From positions 27,669-91,668 of the forward strand of contig CAUEMA010000009.1 in the NCBI GenBank assembly GCA_959018755.1: a stretch of 64,000 nucleotides of DNA. The letters are read 5' to 3'. The notes beneath the pieces are model-generated. The model did no database searches, was not told the origin of the DNA, and saw nothing but the letters and a program-made list of their open reading frames with translations. Numbering within the stretch: the stretch's first letter is position 1; every line of letters begins with the position of its first letter. This document shows positions 52,245 through 60,554 of the stretch, in pieces. Made by a program: the position numbers and the translations under genes. Source of the DNA: an uncultured Collinsella sp. Lineage in GTDB: Bacteria; Actinomycetota; Coriobacteriia; Coriobacteriales; Coriobacteriaceae.

Positions 52245-53687
52245 CTATCGACCTCCCTGCAAAGCGGCATCATCGCGCATGAGCTCGGCCAGCGCCTCGC
52301 GATCGATACGCAGGGCATCGCCGCCCGCCGGGTCGAGCGAATCGGCCTGTCCGGCGAGATCTTTGGCCTGTTTACGCTCCGCACGGGAAAGGCCCCGCTC
52401 GCGATACTTTTGCGAATGAGCGGTGTACATGTTGATAAACAGGATGACCAAGAAGCTAAAGGCGATTACGACGACGACCCAAAAGAGGGCCACGGACGTG
52501 TTTCCGCCCATCCACTCAAAGTAGATGGCGATGGGAATGGTCTGCGTAATACCAGCGTAGTTGCCCGCAAAGAACAGGGTGCAGCCAAACTCGCCCATCG
52601 CGCGGGCAAAGGCAAGCACCGTGCCGGCGGCAATCGAGGGCCAGCCGAGCGGCATCATAAGCTTGGTAAAGATGCGACGCTCGGACCAGCCCAGCGTGCG
52701 CGCCGCATCGAGCATCTGCGTGTCGAGGCTCTCGAAGGCTCCGAGCGCCGTACGATAGACGAGCGGGAATGACACGACGACGGCAGAGATCACCGCCGCG
52801 GGCCAGGTAAAGACGATCGAGATGCCGTGCGCGATGAGCCACTGGCCCACCCCGGTCGAGCGGCCAAACAGCATGAGGAGCAGAAAGCCGCAGACCGTGG
52901 GCGGCAGCACCATAGGAACCGTAAAGACCGAATCGAGCAGGCCCTTGATGCGACTCGAGGTACCCATAGTCTTCCACGCGGCGAACAGGCCCAGCGCAAA
53001 GGAGATCAGCAGGGCAAGGCCACTCGTTTTTATGGACACCCAAAACGGGCGATAGTCGATGTCGCCCAAAAAGGAAGCCAGAGAGGTCAAGGGCCCCTGC
53101 TCATCCCGCATCACGACAGACGATGCTTCTACCATTTGAGCGCTATCAAGCCAACGCGCGCCGCCCTTGGCATCACCCGAGGCTGATGCAATCACCACAT
53201 AGCGGTCCCCATCCGCGCCACGCTCGTCAAAGCCATAGGTATACCCGCCAGCATCAAACGTTGTTTCCGCCGTGACATACCAAGGAAGGTCCACGTCACC
53301 CAGCTGCGCACCTCCCATGCAGTTTGCGCTGTCGAGATCACAGACGAGGGCCTTGAGACCCGATACGCACTCGTTGTCCTGCGGATCCAATCCATATTTC
53401 TCGACCGCCTTGGGCGATATCCACACCACAACGTGATCGGCAGCAGGCGCCACTACAAGGTCCACGTCCTCGTCAGCGGGAAACCGGTAGCCCTCAGGCT
53501 GGCCCTCCATGATACGGGCGGTCCCCTTGGCCAACCGCTCAAAACCCTCGATCCCATAGGAAAGCCCATGAGCGGTCGCAGCAACCTGGGCCCCGTCCTC
53601 AGTGTCCCCAGCAAACGCAAATCCCGGCACCCAACAAAGCGCGAAGGTCAAAGCACAGGCGACAAGCATGCGGAATCTATTAAGCAC
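52245..53687 (-). CDS. modB: Molybdate ABC transporter permease ModB with long extracytoplasmic N-terminal domain
   Basis: 480 residues, about twice the usual ModB (220-230). A signal-like hydrophobic segment (about 7-25) is followed by about 165 residues of soluble, predicted extracytoplasmic domain without membrane spans, then a normal five- to six-span permease from about residue 215, including the EAA loop with ARTLGWSERRIF. The start chosen is a GTG (53685-53687) after GGAG. The N-terminal domain has no family I recognise; it is weakly reminiscent of a substrate-binding lobe. Confidence 0.88.
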   Translation of the reverse strand: MLNRFRMLVACALTFALCWVPGFAFAGDTEDGAQVAATAHGLSYGIEGFERLAKGTARIMEGQPEGYRFPADEDVDLVVAPAADHVVVWISPKAVEKYGLDPQDNECVSGLKALVCDLDSANCMGGAQLGDVDLPWYVTAETTFDAGGYTYGFDERGADGDRYVVIASASGDAKGGARWLDSAQMVEASSVVMRDEQGPLTSLASFLGDIDYRPFWVSIKTSGLALLISFALGLFAAWKTMGTSSRIKGLLDSVFTVPMVLPPTVCGFLLLMLFGRSTGVGQWLIAHGISIVFTWPAAVISAVVVSFPLVYRTALGAFESLDTQMLDAARTLGWSERRIFTKLMMPLGWPSIAAGTVLAFARAMGEFGCTLFFAGNYAGITQTIPIAIYFEWMGGNTSVALFWVVVVIAFSFLVILFINMYTAHSQKYRERGLSRAERKQAKDLAGQADSLDPAGGDALRIDREALAELMRDDAALQGGR

Positions 53688-53755
53688 GAAAAGCTCCAAG
53701 AGAATACAAGGACGGAGTGAAACGCAAAACGATGGAATTATCGCGCCAAGCCGCA

Positions 53756-54628
53756 CTACGCGGAAAGTTCAAAGCCGTACTTAGCCCAAATCTTCTGAGC
53801 TTTCTTGTTGGTCAGACAGAAGTCGATGAACGCCTTGGCCTCGTCGTCATGCTCGGAGCTCTCGGCAACGGCACCCGGGTACACGATGGGCTTGTGCGAA
53901 TCCTCGGGGCACACGAAGGCCTCCTCGATGCCGTCGTAGCGGAAGATATCGGAGCTGTAGACAAAACCAGCCACGCAGTCGCCTGTAGAGACGTAGGCGG
54001 CAGCGGTGCCGACCTTATCGGCCAGTGCGACCTTGTCGGCGATCTCGGGAGCATACTCGCCGTCGTCGCCCTCGATGCCGGTGTAGAGGCCCACGGAGGC
54101 CAGGGCCTGGTTAGCGTACTTGCCGGCGGGAACGGTCTTGGCGTCGCCAATGGCAATCATGCCTTCCAGGTTCGCAACGTCGGCAATGGCCTCGACCTTG
54201 GTGTCAGAGCCCTCGGCGCGAATGATCACGAGGTCGTTGACGAACATGTCCTCACGCGTGTCGGCGTCGACGAGCTCGGCGGTCTCAGCGTCATCCATGG
54301 TGCCCTTGGAGGCCGTGATGAGCACGTCGACCGTGGCGCCGGCACGCATCTGCTCAACGAGGTCGCCGGAGGCCTTAAACTGTGTGTCGGCAAAGGTGGT
54401 GCCGGTCTGGTCGGTGTAAAGCTCTTGGACCTCGGGCAGAGCCTTCTCGAGCGAGTTGGCGGCAAAGACTTGCAGCTCGACGGCTTTCTTGGAAGATGCC
54501 TTGGCAGAACCGGCATCGGATCCGGCCGGCTCGGACGTCTTGCTGCCCGAGCAGCCGGCAAGACCAAGGCCGGCAGCGGCGACAGCAGAAAGCGAGACGA
54601 ATCCGCGGCGAGAAACCATATCGAACAT
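53756..54628 (-). CDS. modA: Molybdate-binding lipoprotein ModA
   Basis: 290 residues. N-terminus SRRGFVSLS followed by a hydrophobic stretch and lipobox LAGC, so probably a Tat- or Sec-exported lipoprotein. The mature part has VFAANSLEKALPEV, the usual ModA start that contacts the oxyanion. The ATG at 54626-54628 follows AAAGGG at spacing 6. First gene of modABC. Confidence 0.93.
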   Translation of the reverse strand: MFDMVSRRGFVSLSAVAAAGLGLAGCSGSKTSEPAGSDAGSAKASSKKAVELQVFAANSLEKALPEVQELYTDQTGTTFADTQFKASGDLVEQMRAGATVDVLITASKGTMDDAETAELVDADTREDMFVNDLVIIRAEGSDTKVEAIADVANLEGMIAIGDAKTVPAGKYANQALASVGLYTGIEGDDGEYAPEIADKVALADKVGTAAAYVSTGDCVAGFVYSSDIFRYDGIEEAFVCPEDSHKPIVYPGAVAESSEHDDEAKAFIDFCLTNKKAQKIWAKYGFELSA

Positions 54629-54672
54629 ATTCAACCCTTTCGGACCTTGTGCCCGGGTACCCCACCGCGGGC

Positions 54673-54728
54673 TATAATCTGCAATCAGATTATACTTTCG
54701 CGCGAATAATAGTAGTGAGAAATTATTC
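54673..54728. promoter_or_regulatory. Palindromic operator region upstream of modA
   Basis: TATAATCTG-caat-CAGATTATA (54673-54694) is a perfect 9-bp palindrome that contains a consensus -10 box on both strands. A second repeat, GAATAAT/ATTATTC (54704-54728), lies next to it. Suits a molybdate- or oxyanion-responsive repressor over the modA promoter. No ModE-type gene is in the window. Confidence 0.6.
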
Positions 54729-54831
54729 TCGTCAGAGACTATAGTTTCGAGTTAGCGTGCACCTCGGCGTCGCTTCGGTGGAAAACAAAGGCGGAGCAGC
54801 CGTTCAGGTCGCCCCGCCGCAGGTAAACCGC

Positions 54832-55311
54832 TTAGTTGGTATGTCCGCCGCCCGCTGTCATCTGAGCCGCATGCTCCAGCTGGTCTGCTATGGCCTCCCA
54901 GCTTTCGCGGGCGGCCTTCGTAGAACCGGGAAAGTTTACGACAAGTGTATGACCTCGTTGCATGCAAATAGCGCGCGAGAGCATGGCGCGGCGCGTCTTG
55001 GTCATGGAGTACGCGCGAATCGCCTCTGCAATACCCGGCACATCGCGGTCGCAGACGGCACGCGTCGCCTCGGGCGTCACATCGCGCATCGAAAGCCCCG
55101 TGCCGCCGCAGGTGAGCACGACATTGGCGTGGCACTCACCGGCGGCTTCCACAATGGCATCACCAATCTCGCTGACGTCATCGCGCACGACCACATGTGA
55201 GGCGACCGTCCAGCCCTGTGCCTCGATAAGTTCCTCGAGTGCGGCTCCAGCCTCGTCCTGGGCAAGATCACGCGTATCCGAGCACGTCACAATCGATATC
55301 TTCAACTCCAC
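54832..55311 (-). CDS. mogA: Molybdopterin adenylyltransferase, MogA/MoaB family
   Basis: 159 residues. Adenylates molybdopterin before MoeA inserts molybdenum. Motifs are VTCSDTRDL, LTCGGTGLSMRDVTPEA (the GGTG loop) and NFPGSTKAA. The GTG at 55309-55311 with AGGAGG six bases upstream is the likely start; an in-frame extension to 55404 overlaps moeA. Follows moeA by 10 bp. Confidence 0.92.
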   Translation of the reverse strand: MELKISIVTCSDTRDLAQDEAGAALEELIEAQGWTVASHVVVRDDVSEIGDAIVEAAGECHANVVLTCGGTGLSMRDVTPEATRAVCDRDVPGIAEAIRAYSMTKTRRAMLSRAICMQRGHTLVVNFPGSTKAARESWEAIADQLEHAAQMTAGGGHTN

Positions 55312-55321
55312 AGCATTCCTC

Positions 55322-56584
55322 CTACAACACGGTGCCCTCGGGCAGGTCGACGCGAACAACGTCCACGACATCTCCCGCCTTGAGCTCGCACGGTCCTTCG
55401 TCAATACGCAGCAGGCAGTTGGCCCGCTGCATCGTGCCGAGCAGCGCCGAATTCTGCGTCTTGGCCTCGGTCACCATCAGCTCACCGGTCTTGGGGTCGC
55501 GCAAAACCGTGGCGCGATCGAAGAAGCGTCGGTCCTGGCGCTTTTTCACACCGTGTGTGAGCGTCGCCTGCTGCACGGGACGCGGACCCTCGGCAAAGCC
55601 GCGCATCTTGCGAATCGCCGGACGGGCGAGCATCTCAAAGCCCACATACGCCGCAGCCGGATTGCCTGAAAGCCCCAGGTAGGGCTTACCCCCGAGCAAG
55701 CCAAACGTGATGGCCTTGCCCGGACGCATCGAGATGCGATCGAACAGCACCTCGCCCTCGCGCCGGACGAGTGCCGTCACATAGTCGTAATCGCCCGCCG
55801 AGGCGCCTCCGCTCGTAATGACAAAATCGCACTCTTGCACCGCGCGATGCACGAGCTCGGCAATCGCCTGCTCATCATCAGACGCAATGCCGTAGAACAC
55901 GGGCTCGGCTCCTGCATCGAGTGCTTCGGCCATCAACGCCGAGGAGTTGGAATCGCGAATCTGACCGCGCGCCGGTACTTTACTCGGTGCGACCAATTCC
56001 GTGCCCAGCGAGATGATGCCCACACGTGGGGCAGCGTGCACCTTCACGCTCGCGTAACCGGCGCTTGCCAGCAGGCCCGCGCCCGCCGGAGCCACGACCT
56101 CGCCGGCGTGTATCACAACATCGCCGGCATGGGCCTCCTCGGCGGCAGAGCGAACGTTCTCCCCCACCTTGGCCGGCGCCGAGAAGAGGACGTGCGAGCC
56201 CTCGTTGCCATCGCCGTCAAGCACCTCGACGATCTCGTATTTCACTACGGCGTCGGCACCCTCGGGCACCGGCGCGCCTGTCATAATGCGGACCGTCTCG
56301 CCCGGGCCAAGAGCACCCTCAAACACATGGCCCGCAGCCTCGTGTCCGATAACGTCGAGCGTCACCGGCGTCTCACCAGACGCCTGCGCCAAGTCCGCCG
56401 AGCGCACGGCATATCCGTCCATAGCGCTGTTGGCAAACGGCGAAATGTCGGTATCGGCCACAGCATCCTCGGCCAAGGGAAAACCAGCCGCCTGCCACAC
56501 GGGAATCTCTACGAGATTGGTCGGAGCAACGTGCGACAGAACAATCGACTGCGCGTCCTCCAGCGGAATGAGTTTCTCTGCCAT
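55322..56584 (-). CDS. moeA: Molybdopterin molybdenumtransferase MoeA
   Basis: 420 residues. Inserts molybdate into adenylated molybdopterin. The N-terminal NSAMDGYAV motif, the central MoCF-binding domain with TSGGASAGDYD and the GLSGNPAAAYV motif are all present. The ATG at 56582-56584 follows AGAGGTG. Forms an operon with mogA. Confidence 0.95.
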   Translation of the reverse strand: MAEKLIPLEDAQSIVLSHVAPTNLVEIPVWQAAGFPLAEDAVADTDISPFANSAMDGYAVRSADLAQASGETPVTLDVIGHEAAGHVFEGALGPGETVRIMTGAPVPEGADAVVKYEIVEVLDGDGNEGSHVLFSAPAKVGENVRSAAEEAHAGDVVIHAGEVVAPAGAGLLASAGYASVKVHAAPRVGIISLGTELVAPSKVPARGQIRDSNSSALMAEALDAGAEPVFYGIASDDEQAIAELVHRAVQECDFVITSGGASAGDYDYVTALVRREGEVLFDRISMRPGKAITFGLLGGKPYLGLSGNPAAAYVGFEMLARPAIRKMRGFAEGPRPVQQATLTHGVKKRQDRRFFDRATVLRDPKTGELMVTEAKTQNSALLGTMQRANCLLRIDEGPCELKAGDVVDVVRVDLPEGTVL

Positions 56585-56793
56585 ATGCACCTCTTAATGC
56601 CACGGCGCACAACAGGAGCGCCGATTCTTTATGCTTGTCTCAGTATAATCCCCGACGCGCGACCGCGATTTGGCCTGTACCCGCAAATACACCTGTCGGC
56701 CGCAAGCCGCGAAACAGAATGGAAACCAACCCACCGGCTCGTCGCGCTTGCCGCGTTTTATAATGCTTGCGTTGCAACCTAAAAGAGGAATAT

Positions 56794-58215
56794 ATGGCTC
56801 ATAACAACAAACCCGAAAGCGCAAACGAAGCGCAGGATCATTCCCAGCCGCTCGACGATGGCGGCTTTTTCTCCCTTAGCGACGTCATCATGGCCGGCAG
56901 GCGTCAACTCACCCGCTCCGAGCAGCTCTTGGCCGCCGACACACGCCGCAACGCCCGCAACCTGTTTGCAAGCGCCAAACTGCTCGCGCTCGTCGTCATC
57001 GTCTCGCTCGCCATGGGTGTTGCCGCTTGGGCATTTTTGGCCTCGCTGAATATCGCGACCGATTATCGCGAGCACCACGTGTGGATTTACGCGTTGCTTC
57101 CCGTTGTGGGCGTTGCCACCGCATGGGTGTACAAAAACCACGGCCTTGCCGCCAAACGAGGTAACAACCTGGTCATCGACTCCGCCCTGGGCACACGCCT
57201 TATCCATATACGCATGGCCGTTCTCACCTTCGTCTGCTCCACGCTCACGCACCTCACGGGCGGGTCGGCCGGTCGCGAGGGAGCCGCGGTGCAGATTGGC
57301 GGCACCATCGCCAGCAACATCTCGAGCCTCGCCCACCTCAAAAAGCATGACCACCACGACCTCATGCTCGCCGGCATCTCATCCGCTTTTGGCGCCGTAT
57401 TCGGTTCGCCCCTTGCCGGCGCGTTCTTTGGCATGGAAATGTGCTTTATCGGCAAGATCGACTACACCGCGGGCATCTACTGTCTGGTCGCCTCGTTTAC
57501 CGGCTACTTTACATCACTCGCCCTGGGTACCGAGTACGAAGCGAATGTCATCGCCAGCGTTCCCACCATGACACCACGGACGGTTGTCATCGTTGTTATC
57601 AGCGCCATCATCTTCGGTCTGACGGCACGTCTCTTTGCCTGGTCGGTTCGAACCGTCAAGAGCCTGTACGGTCGCTTTATCACCAATTACCTTGTTCGCG
57701 CACTCATCGGCGCACTCGTGGTTTTGGCCGCCTATGCCCTCCTCGACGCCTGGGACTACGCCGGCCTTTCCACGTGGCTTTCCGGCGCCGGATTTGCAGG
57801 CAACACCACCCTGGCGGACGCAGCCATCAAGTTGGTCGTCACAGCGCTTACCCTGGGCGCGGGCTTCCAAGGCGGCGAGGTCACGCCCCTGTTTGGCATC
57901 GGTGCGGCACTCGGTGGCTGGATCGGCTGCCTCACCGGTCTCGACCCCAGTTTTCTGGCGGCTCTCGGCATGCTCGGCGTCTTCTGCGCCGGCCTCAACG
58001 TGCCCATCACCACCTGTATGATGGCCATCGACCTGTTCCACGGCACGGCCGCCGGCTTCTTCGTGATCGTGGCGTTTATCAGCTATCTCGCCGGCGGCCA
58101 CCGCGGCGTGTACCCCGCCCAGCGCATCATCTCACCCAAGCGCCGCTCGCTTATTGTGGACGAGGGCGGCACGGTGGCAGAGGCTATCGAGCGCCACAAC
58201 GACCTGATAGAGTAG
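56794..58215 (+). CDS. ClC-family chloride channel or transporter
   Basis: 473 residues with about ten membrane segments. Selectivity-filter motifs include GGSAGREGAAVQIGG (GREGP-type with Ala) near 158-172, and GAGFQGGEVTPLFGIGAALG near 360-379. No CBS domains at the C-terminus. The ATG at 56794 follows AAGAGGAA. Possibly acid resistance or fluoride/chloride homeostasis. Confidence 0.9.
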   Translation: MAHNNKPESANEAQDHSQPLDDGGFFSLSDVIMAGRRQLTRSEQLLAADTRRNARNLFASAKLLALVVIVSLAMGVAAWAFLASLNIATDYREHHVWIYALLPVVGVATAWVYKNHGLAAKRGNNLVIDSALGTRLIHIRMAVLTFVCSTLTHLTGGSAGREGAAVQIGGTIASNISSLAHLKKHDHHDLMLAGISSAFGAVFGSPLAGAFFGMEMCFIGKIDYTAGIYCLVASFTGYFTSLALGTEYEANVIASVPTMTPRTVVIVVISAIIFGLTARLFAWSVRTVKSLYGRFITNYLVRALIGALVVLAAYALLDAWDYAGLSTWLSGAGFAGNTTLADAAIKLVVTALTLGAGFQGGEVTPLFGIGAALGGWIGCLTGLDPSFLAALGMLGVFCAGLNVPITTCMMAIDLFHGTAAGFFVIVAFISYLAGGHRGVYPAQRIISPKRRSLIVDEGGTVAEAIERHNDLIE

Positions 58216-58302
58216 ACGTTAGTATTCGCCGTGCAGCCACAATCGGGAGCAATTCGACCCGAGCGAGACCGCACCGTCACGTCATACGCCGGGAGTCACC
58301 CC

Positions 58303-59265
58303 ATGCACGGAACTGATTTTGGTCGCACGCTCATCATCGCCAACCCAGCCGCCCAGTCGGGTGCGGCACGCGAAGTTGCCGAGCGCCTGCAACGCTTTTT
58401 GGATATGACCGCGCGCGCATCCCAGTTTGACCTGGTGCTAACCGAGCACATGGGACACGCCAAGGAGCTTGCCGCACAGGCTCAGAGCTATCGCACCGTT
58501 ATCGCACTCGGCGGCGACGGCGTGATCCACGAGGTCGTCAACGGGCTTATGACGCAAAAGGAGGACGCCCGCCCCGCTCTTGCCGTCCTGCCCGTGGGCT
58601 CCGGCAACGATTTTGCCCAGACGCTCGGCATCGAAGATTTCTCCGGCAAGAATTTTGGCGCGCTGCTCACCTGTGAGCTGCAGCGTCAGGACATCGGGCG
58701 GATTCGCTCATGGAACCCCGCATGCGGCAGCGGCGAGGCTACCGTTGAGTACTACGACCAGACGCTTTCGGTCGGCATCGATGCCGCCATCGGCCTTGGC
58801 ACCACCGAACTGCGCAAAAAGACTGGCCTGACGGGCGCTCCGCTCTACACCCTCTCGGGACTTGAGCAGTTTGGCCTGCGCTATCGCAACTACCCCATGA
58901 CAGTCAGCTTTGACGGCGCGCCCGCCGAGCGCGTGAGGGCGATCATCATGGCGATTCAGCTGGGCCCCACGTATGGCTCGGGCTATCGCATCTGCCCCGA
59001 TGCCGACCCCTGCGACGACATGCTCGACGTCTGCTACGCCTGCGGCCCCGTCCCTCGCGCGGTTGCCCTGCCTATGTTTCTTTCGGCCAAGGACGGCCAC
59101 CATACCAAATTGCCACCGATTCGCATGCGCCGCTGCCGCCATGCCGAGCTTACTTTTGAGGAGCCCGACTACCCCATCCAAGCCGACGGCGAGCCCGTTG
59201 TCGCCTCGCGCATCGAGGTCGACGTCCTTCCCGCCGCTCTCGAAGTCTGGCACCCAACCCGCTAA
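58303..59265 (+). CDS. Diacylglycerol/lipid kinase family protein (YegS/DagK-like)
   Basis: 320 residues. Nucleotide-binding GGDGVIHEVVNGL near 65-77 and LPVGSGNDFA near 95-104 define the family. It phosphorylates a lipid such as diacylglycerol. The ATG at 58303 follows GGGAG. It is 87 bp after the ClC gene. Confidence 0.9.
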   Translation: MHGTDFGRTLIIANPAAQSGAAREVAERLQRFLDMTARASQFDLVLTEHMGHAKELAAQAQSYRTVIALGGDGVIHEVVNGLMTQKEDARPALAVLPVGSGNDFAQTLGIEDFSGKNFGALLTCELQRQDIGRIRSWNPACGSGEATVEYYDQTLSVGIDAAIGLGTTELRKKTGLTGAPLYTLSGLEQFGLRYRNYPMTVSFDGAPAERVRAIIMAIQLGPTYGSGYRICPDADPCDDMLDVCYACGPVPRAVALPMFLSAKDGHHTKLPPIRMRRCRHAELTFEEPDYPIQADGEPVVASRIEVDVLPAALEVWHPTR

Positions 59266-59271
59266 CCCCCC

Positions 59272-59346
59272 CATAAGTTGCGGTGAAATAGGGACTGTTT
59301 ATGCAGTTAAAGCCGCAAAACAGTCCCTATTTCACCGCAACTTATG
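59272..59346. repeat. Palindromic repeat, TTGCGGTGAAATAG family, copy 4
   Basis: 29-bp perfect arms (59272-59300, 59318-59346) around a 17-nt loop, the longest of the four. The outer 16 bp match the other copies; the inner part changes to GGGACTG, which links this family to the GGGACAG palindromes. It separates two convergent genes. Confidence 0.9.
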
Positions 59347-59352
59347 AGGAAG

Positions 59353-59733
59353 CTATTCGTCGCTGCCCGGCTTGCGACGGTTGGCCTTTTTAATGGCGTT
59401 GAAGTGCTTGTCATTGAGCCTGCGCTGGCGAGAGCGCTGAGGCACCTTGGTCTTTACGCGTCGGCGCGGTGGACGCCCGCGACGCTCAAGCTCAGCGCGC
59501 AGCTTACGCAGGCAGCTGCTACGGTTTTGGAACTGACTGCGGCTCTCGCGCGCCGTCACGGTAATCCCCGTGGGCCCATGCTTCATGCGCACCGCCGAGT
59601 CCGTCGTGTTGACGCCCTGTCCGCCCGGGCCCGTCGCGCGAAACACCTGAACCTCGCAATCGCGTGCCAACTCCTCGACCGACATCTCGGCATAGTGCGC
59701 ATACTCACGCCATCCCATCTTGTTCTCATCCAT
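59353..59733 (-). CDS. arfB: Peptidyl-tRNA hydrolase ArfB/YaeJ-like
   Basis: 126 residues. Stop-codon-independent ribosome rescue factor with the catalytic GGQ at 37-39 (RATGPGGQGVN) and a basic C-terminal tail (NRRKPG) that enters the mRNA channel. The ATG at 59731-59733 follows GAGGGGAGG; a longer frame to 59799 reads through a palindrome. Confidence 0.88.
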   Translation of the reverse strand: MDENKMGWREYAHYAEMSVEELARDCEVQVFRATGPGGQGVNTTDSAVRMKHGPTGITVTARESRSQFQNRSSCLRKLRAELERRGRPPRRRVKTKVPQRSRQRRLNDKHFNAIKKANRRKPGSDE

Positions 59734-59758
59734 ATCAACACCTCCCCTCATACAAAAA

Positions 59759-59789
59759 ATGTGACAAAGGGACAGTCCCTTTGTCACAT
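59759..59789. repeat. Palindrome with GGGACAGT centre, copy 2
   Basis: 14-bp perfect arms ATGTGACAAAGGGA and complement around CAG, in the 83-bp gap between xpt and arfB. Matches 48103-48133. Confidence 0.8.
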
Positions 59790-59816
59790 CGCATACCAAT
59801 CGCTTGTGTTGCGCAC

Positions 59817-60395
59817 TTAGGCGAAGGTGATCTCGCCGGTCTCGCAGTCCATATCGGCGATACGGGCCAGGCTCTCGACGCGGAAGCCGCGCTCGCGGAG
59901 CTTATCGCCACCGCCCTGGAAGCCCTTCTCCACCGCAATGCCAATACCGGATACCTCGGCACCCGCAGCCTCGCAGATCTTGATAAGACCCTCGAGCGCG
60001 CAGCCATTGGCCAGGAAGTCGTCGATAATCAGGACCTTGTCGCCCTCGGACAGGAAGCGCTTGCCAACGATGACCGGGTACTCCTTCTGCTTGGTAAAGG
60101 AGTAGATGGTCGTGGCATACTGCTCGCCGTCGAGGTTGATGGACTGCGCCTTCTTGGCAAAGACAACCGGCACGCCGCCAAAATGCTGGGCCGCGATGCA
60201 AGCCATGCCAATGCCCGAAGCCTCGATCGTCAGGATCTTGTTGATCTCGACACCCTCGAACAGACGGGCCCACTCGGCGCCCATGTGGTCGAACAGTTCA
60301 ACGTCGCACTGGTGGTTGAGGAAGGCATCAACCTTAAGGACGTTACCGGCCTTTACGATGCCGTCATGGCGAATACGATCCTCAAGCTCCTGCAT
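59817..60395 (-). CDS. xpt: Xanthine phosphoribosyltransferase
   Basis: 192 residues. Salvages xanthine to XMP. PRPP-binding motif VLIIDDFLANGCAL near 124-137 and ILTIEASGIGMA near 54-65 are diagnostic of Xpt. No purine riboswitch is visible upstream. The window's XdhD-like enzyme could supply xanthine, but the genes are not linked. Confidence 0.93.
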   Translation of the reverse strand: MQELEDRIRHDGIVKAGNVLKVDAFLNHQCDVELFDHMGAEWARLFEGVEINKILTIEASGIGMACIAAQHFGGVPVVFAKKAQSINLDGEQYATTIYSFTKQKEYPVIVGKRFLSEGDKVLIIDDFLANGCALEGLIKICEAAGAEVSGIGIAVEKGFQGGGDKLRERGFRVESLARIADMDCETGEITFA

Positions 60396-60554
60396 GGCGC
60401 AACCCCTTCTCGCGGCAACGATACCGCGCGATTAATAAACGTTGTTCGATAGTCTACCACGGACCGACCCCCGCCCGTCCCACAAGCCGCATCGCACCAT
60501 AAAGCCGCAAGACGAGTAGATAGGCCCGATTCGTGGCAAGCCTGCCTCCACAAG

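Noticed and set aside
60396..60554. Purine riboswitch upstream of xpt
   Set aside because: The conserved junction bases of the purine aptamer are absent.
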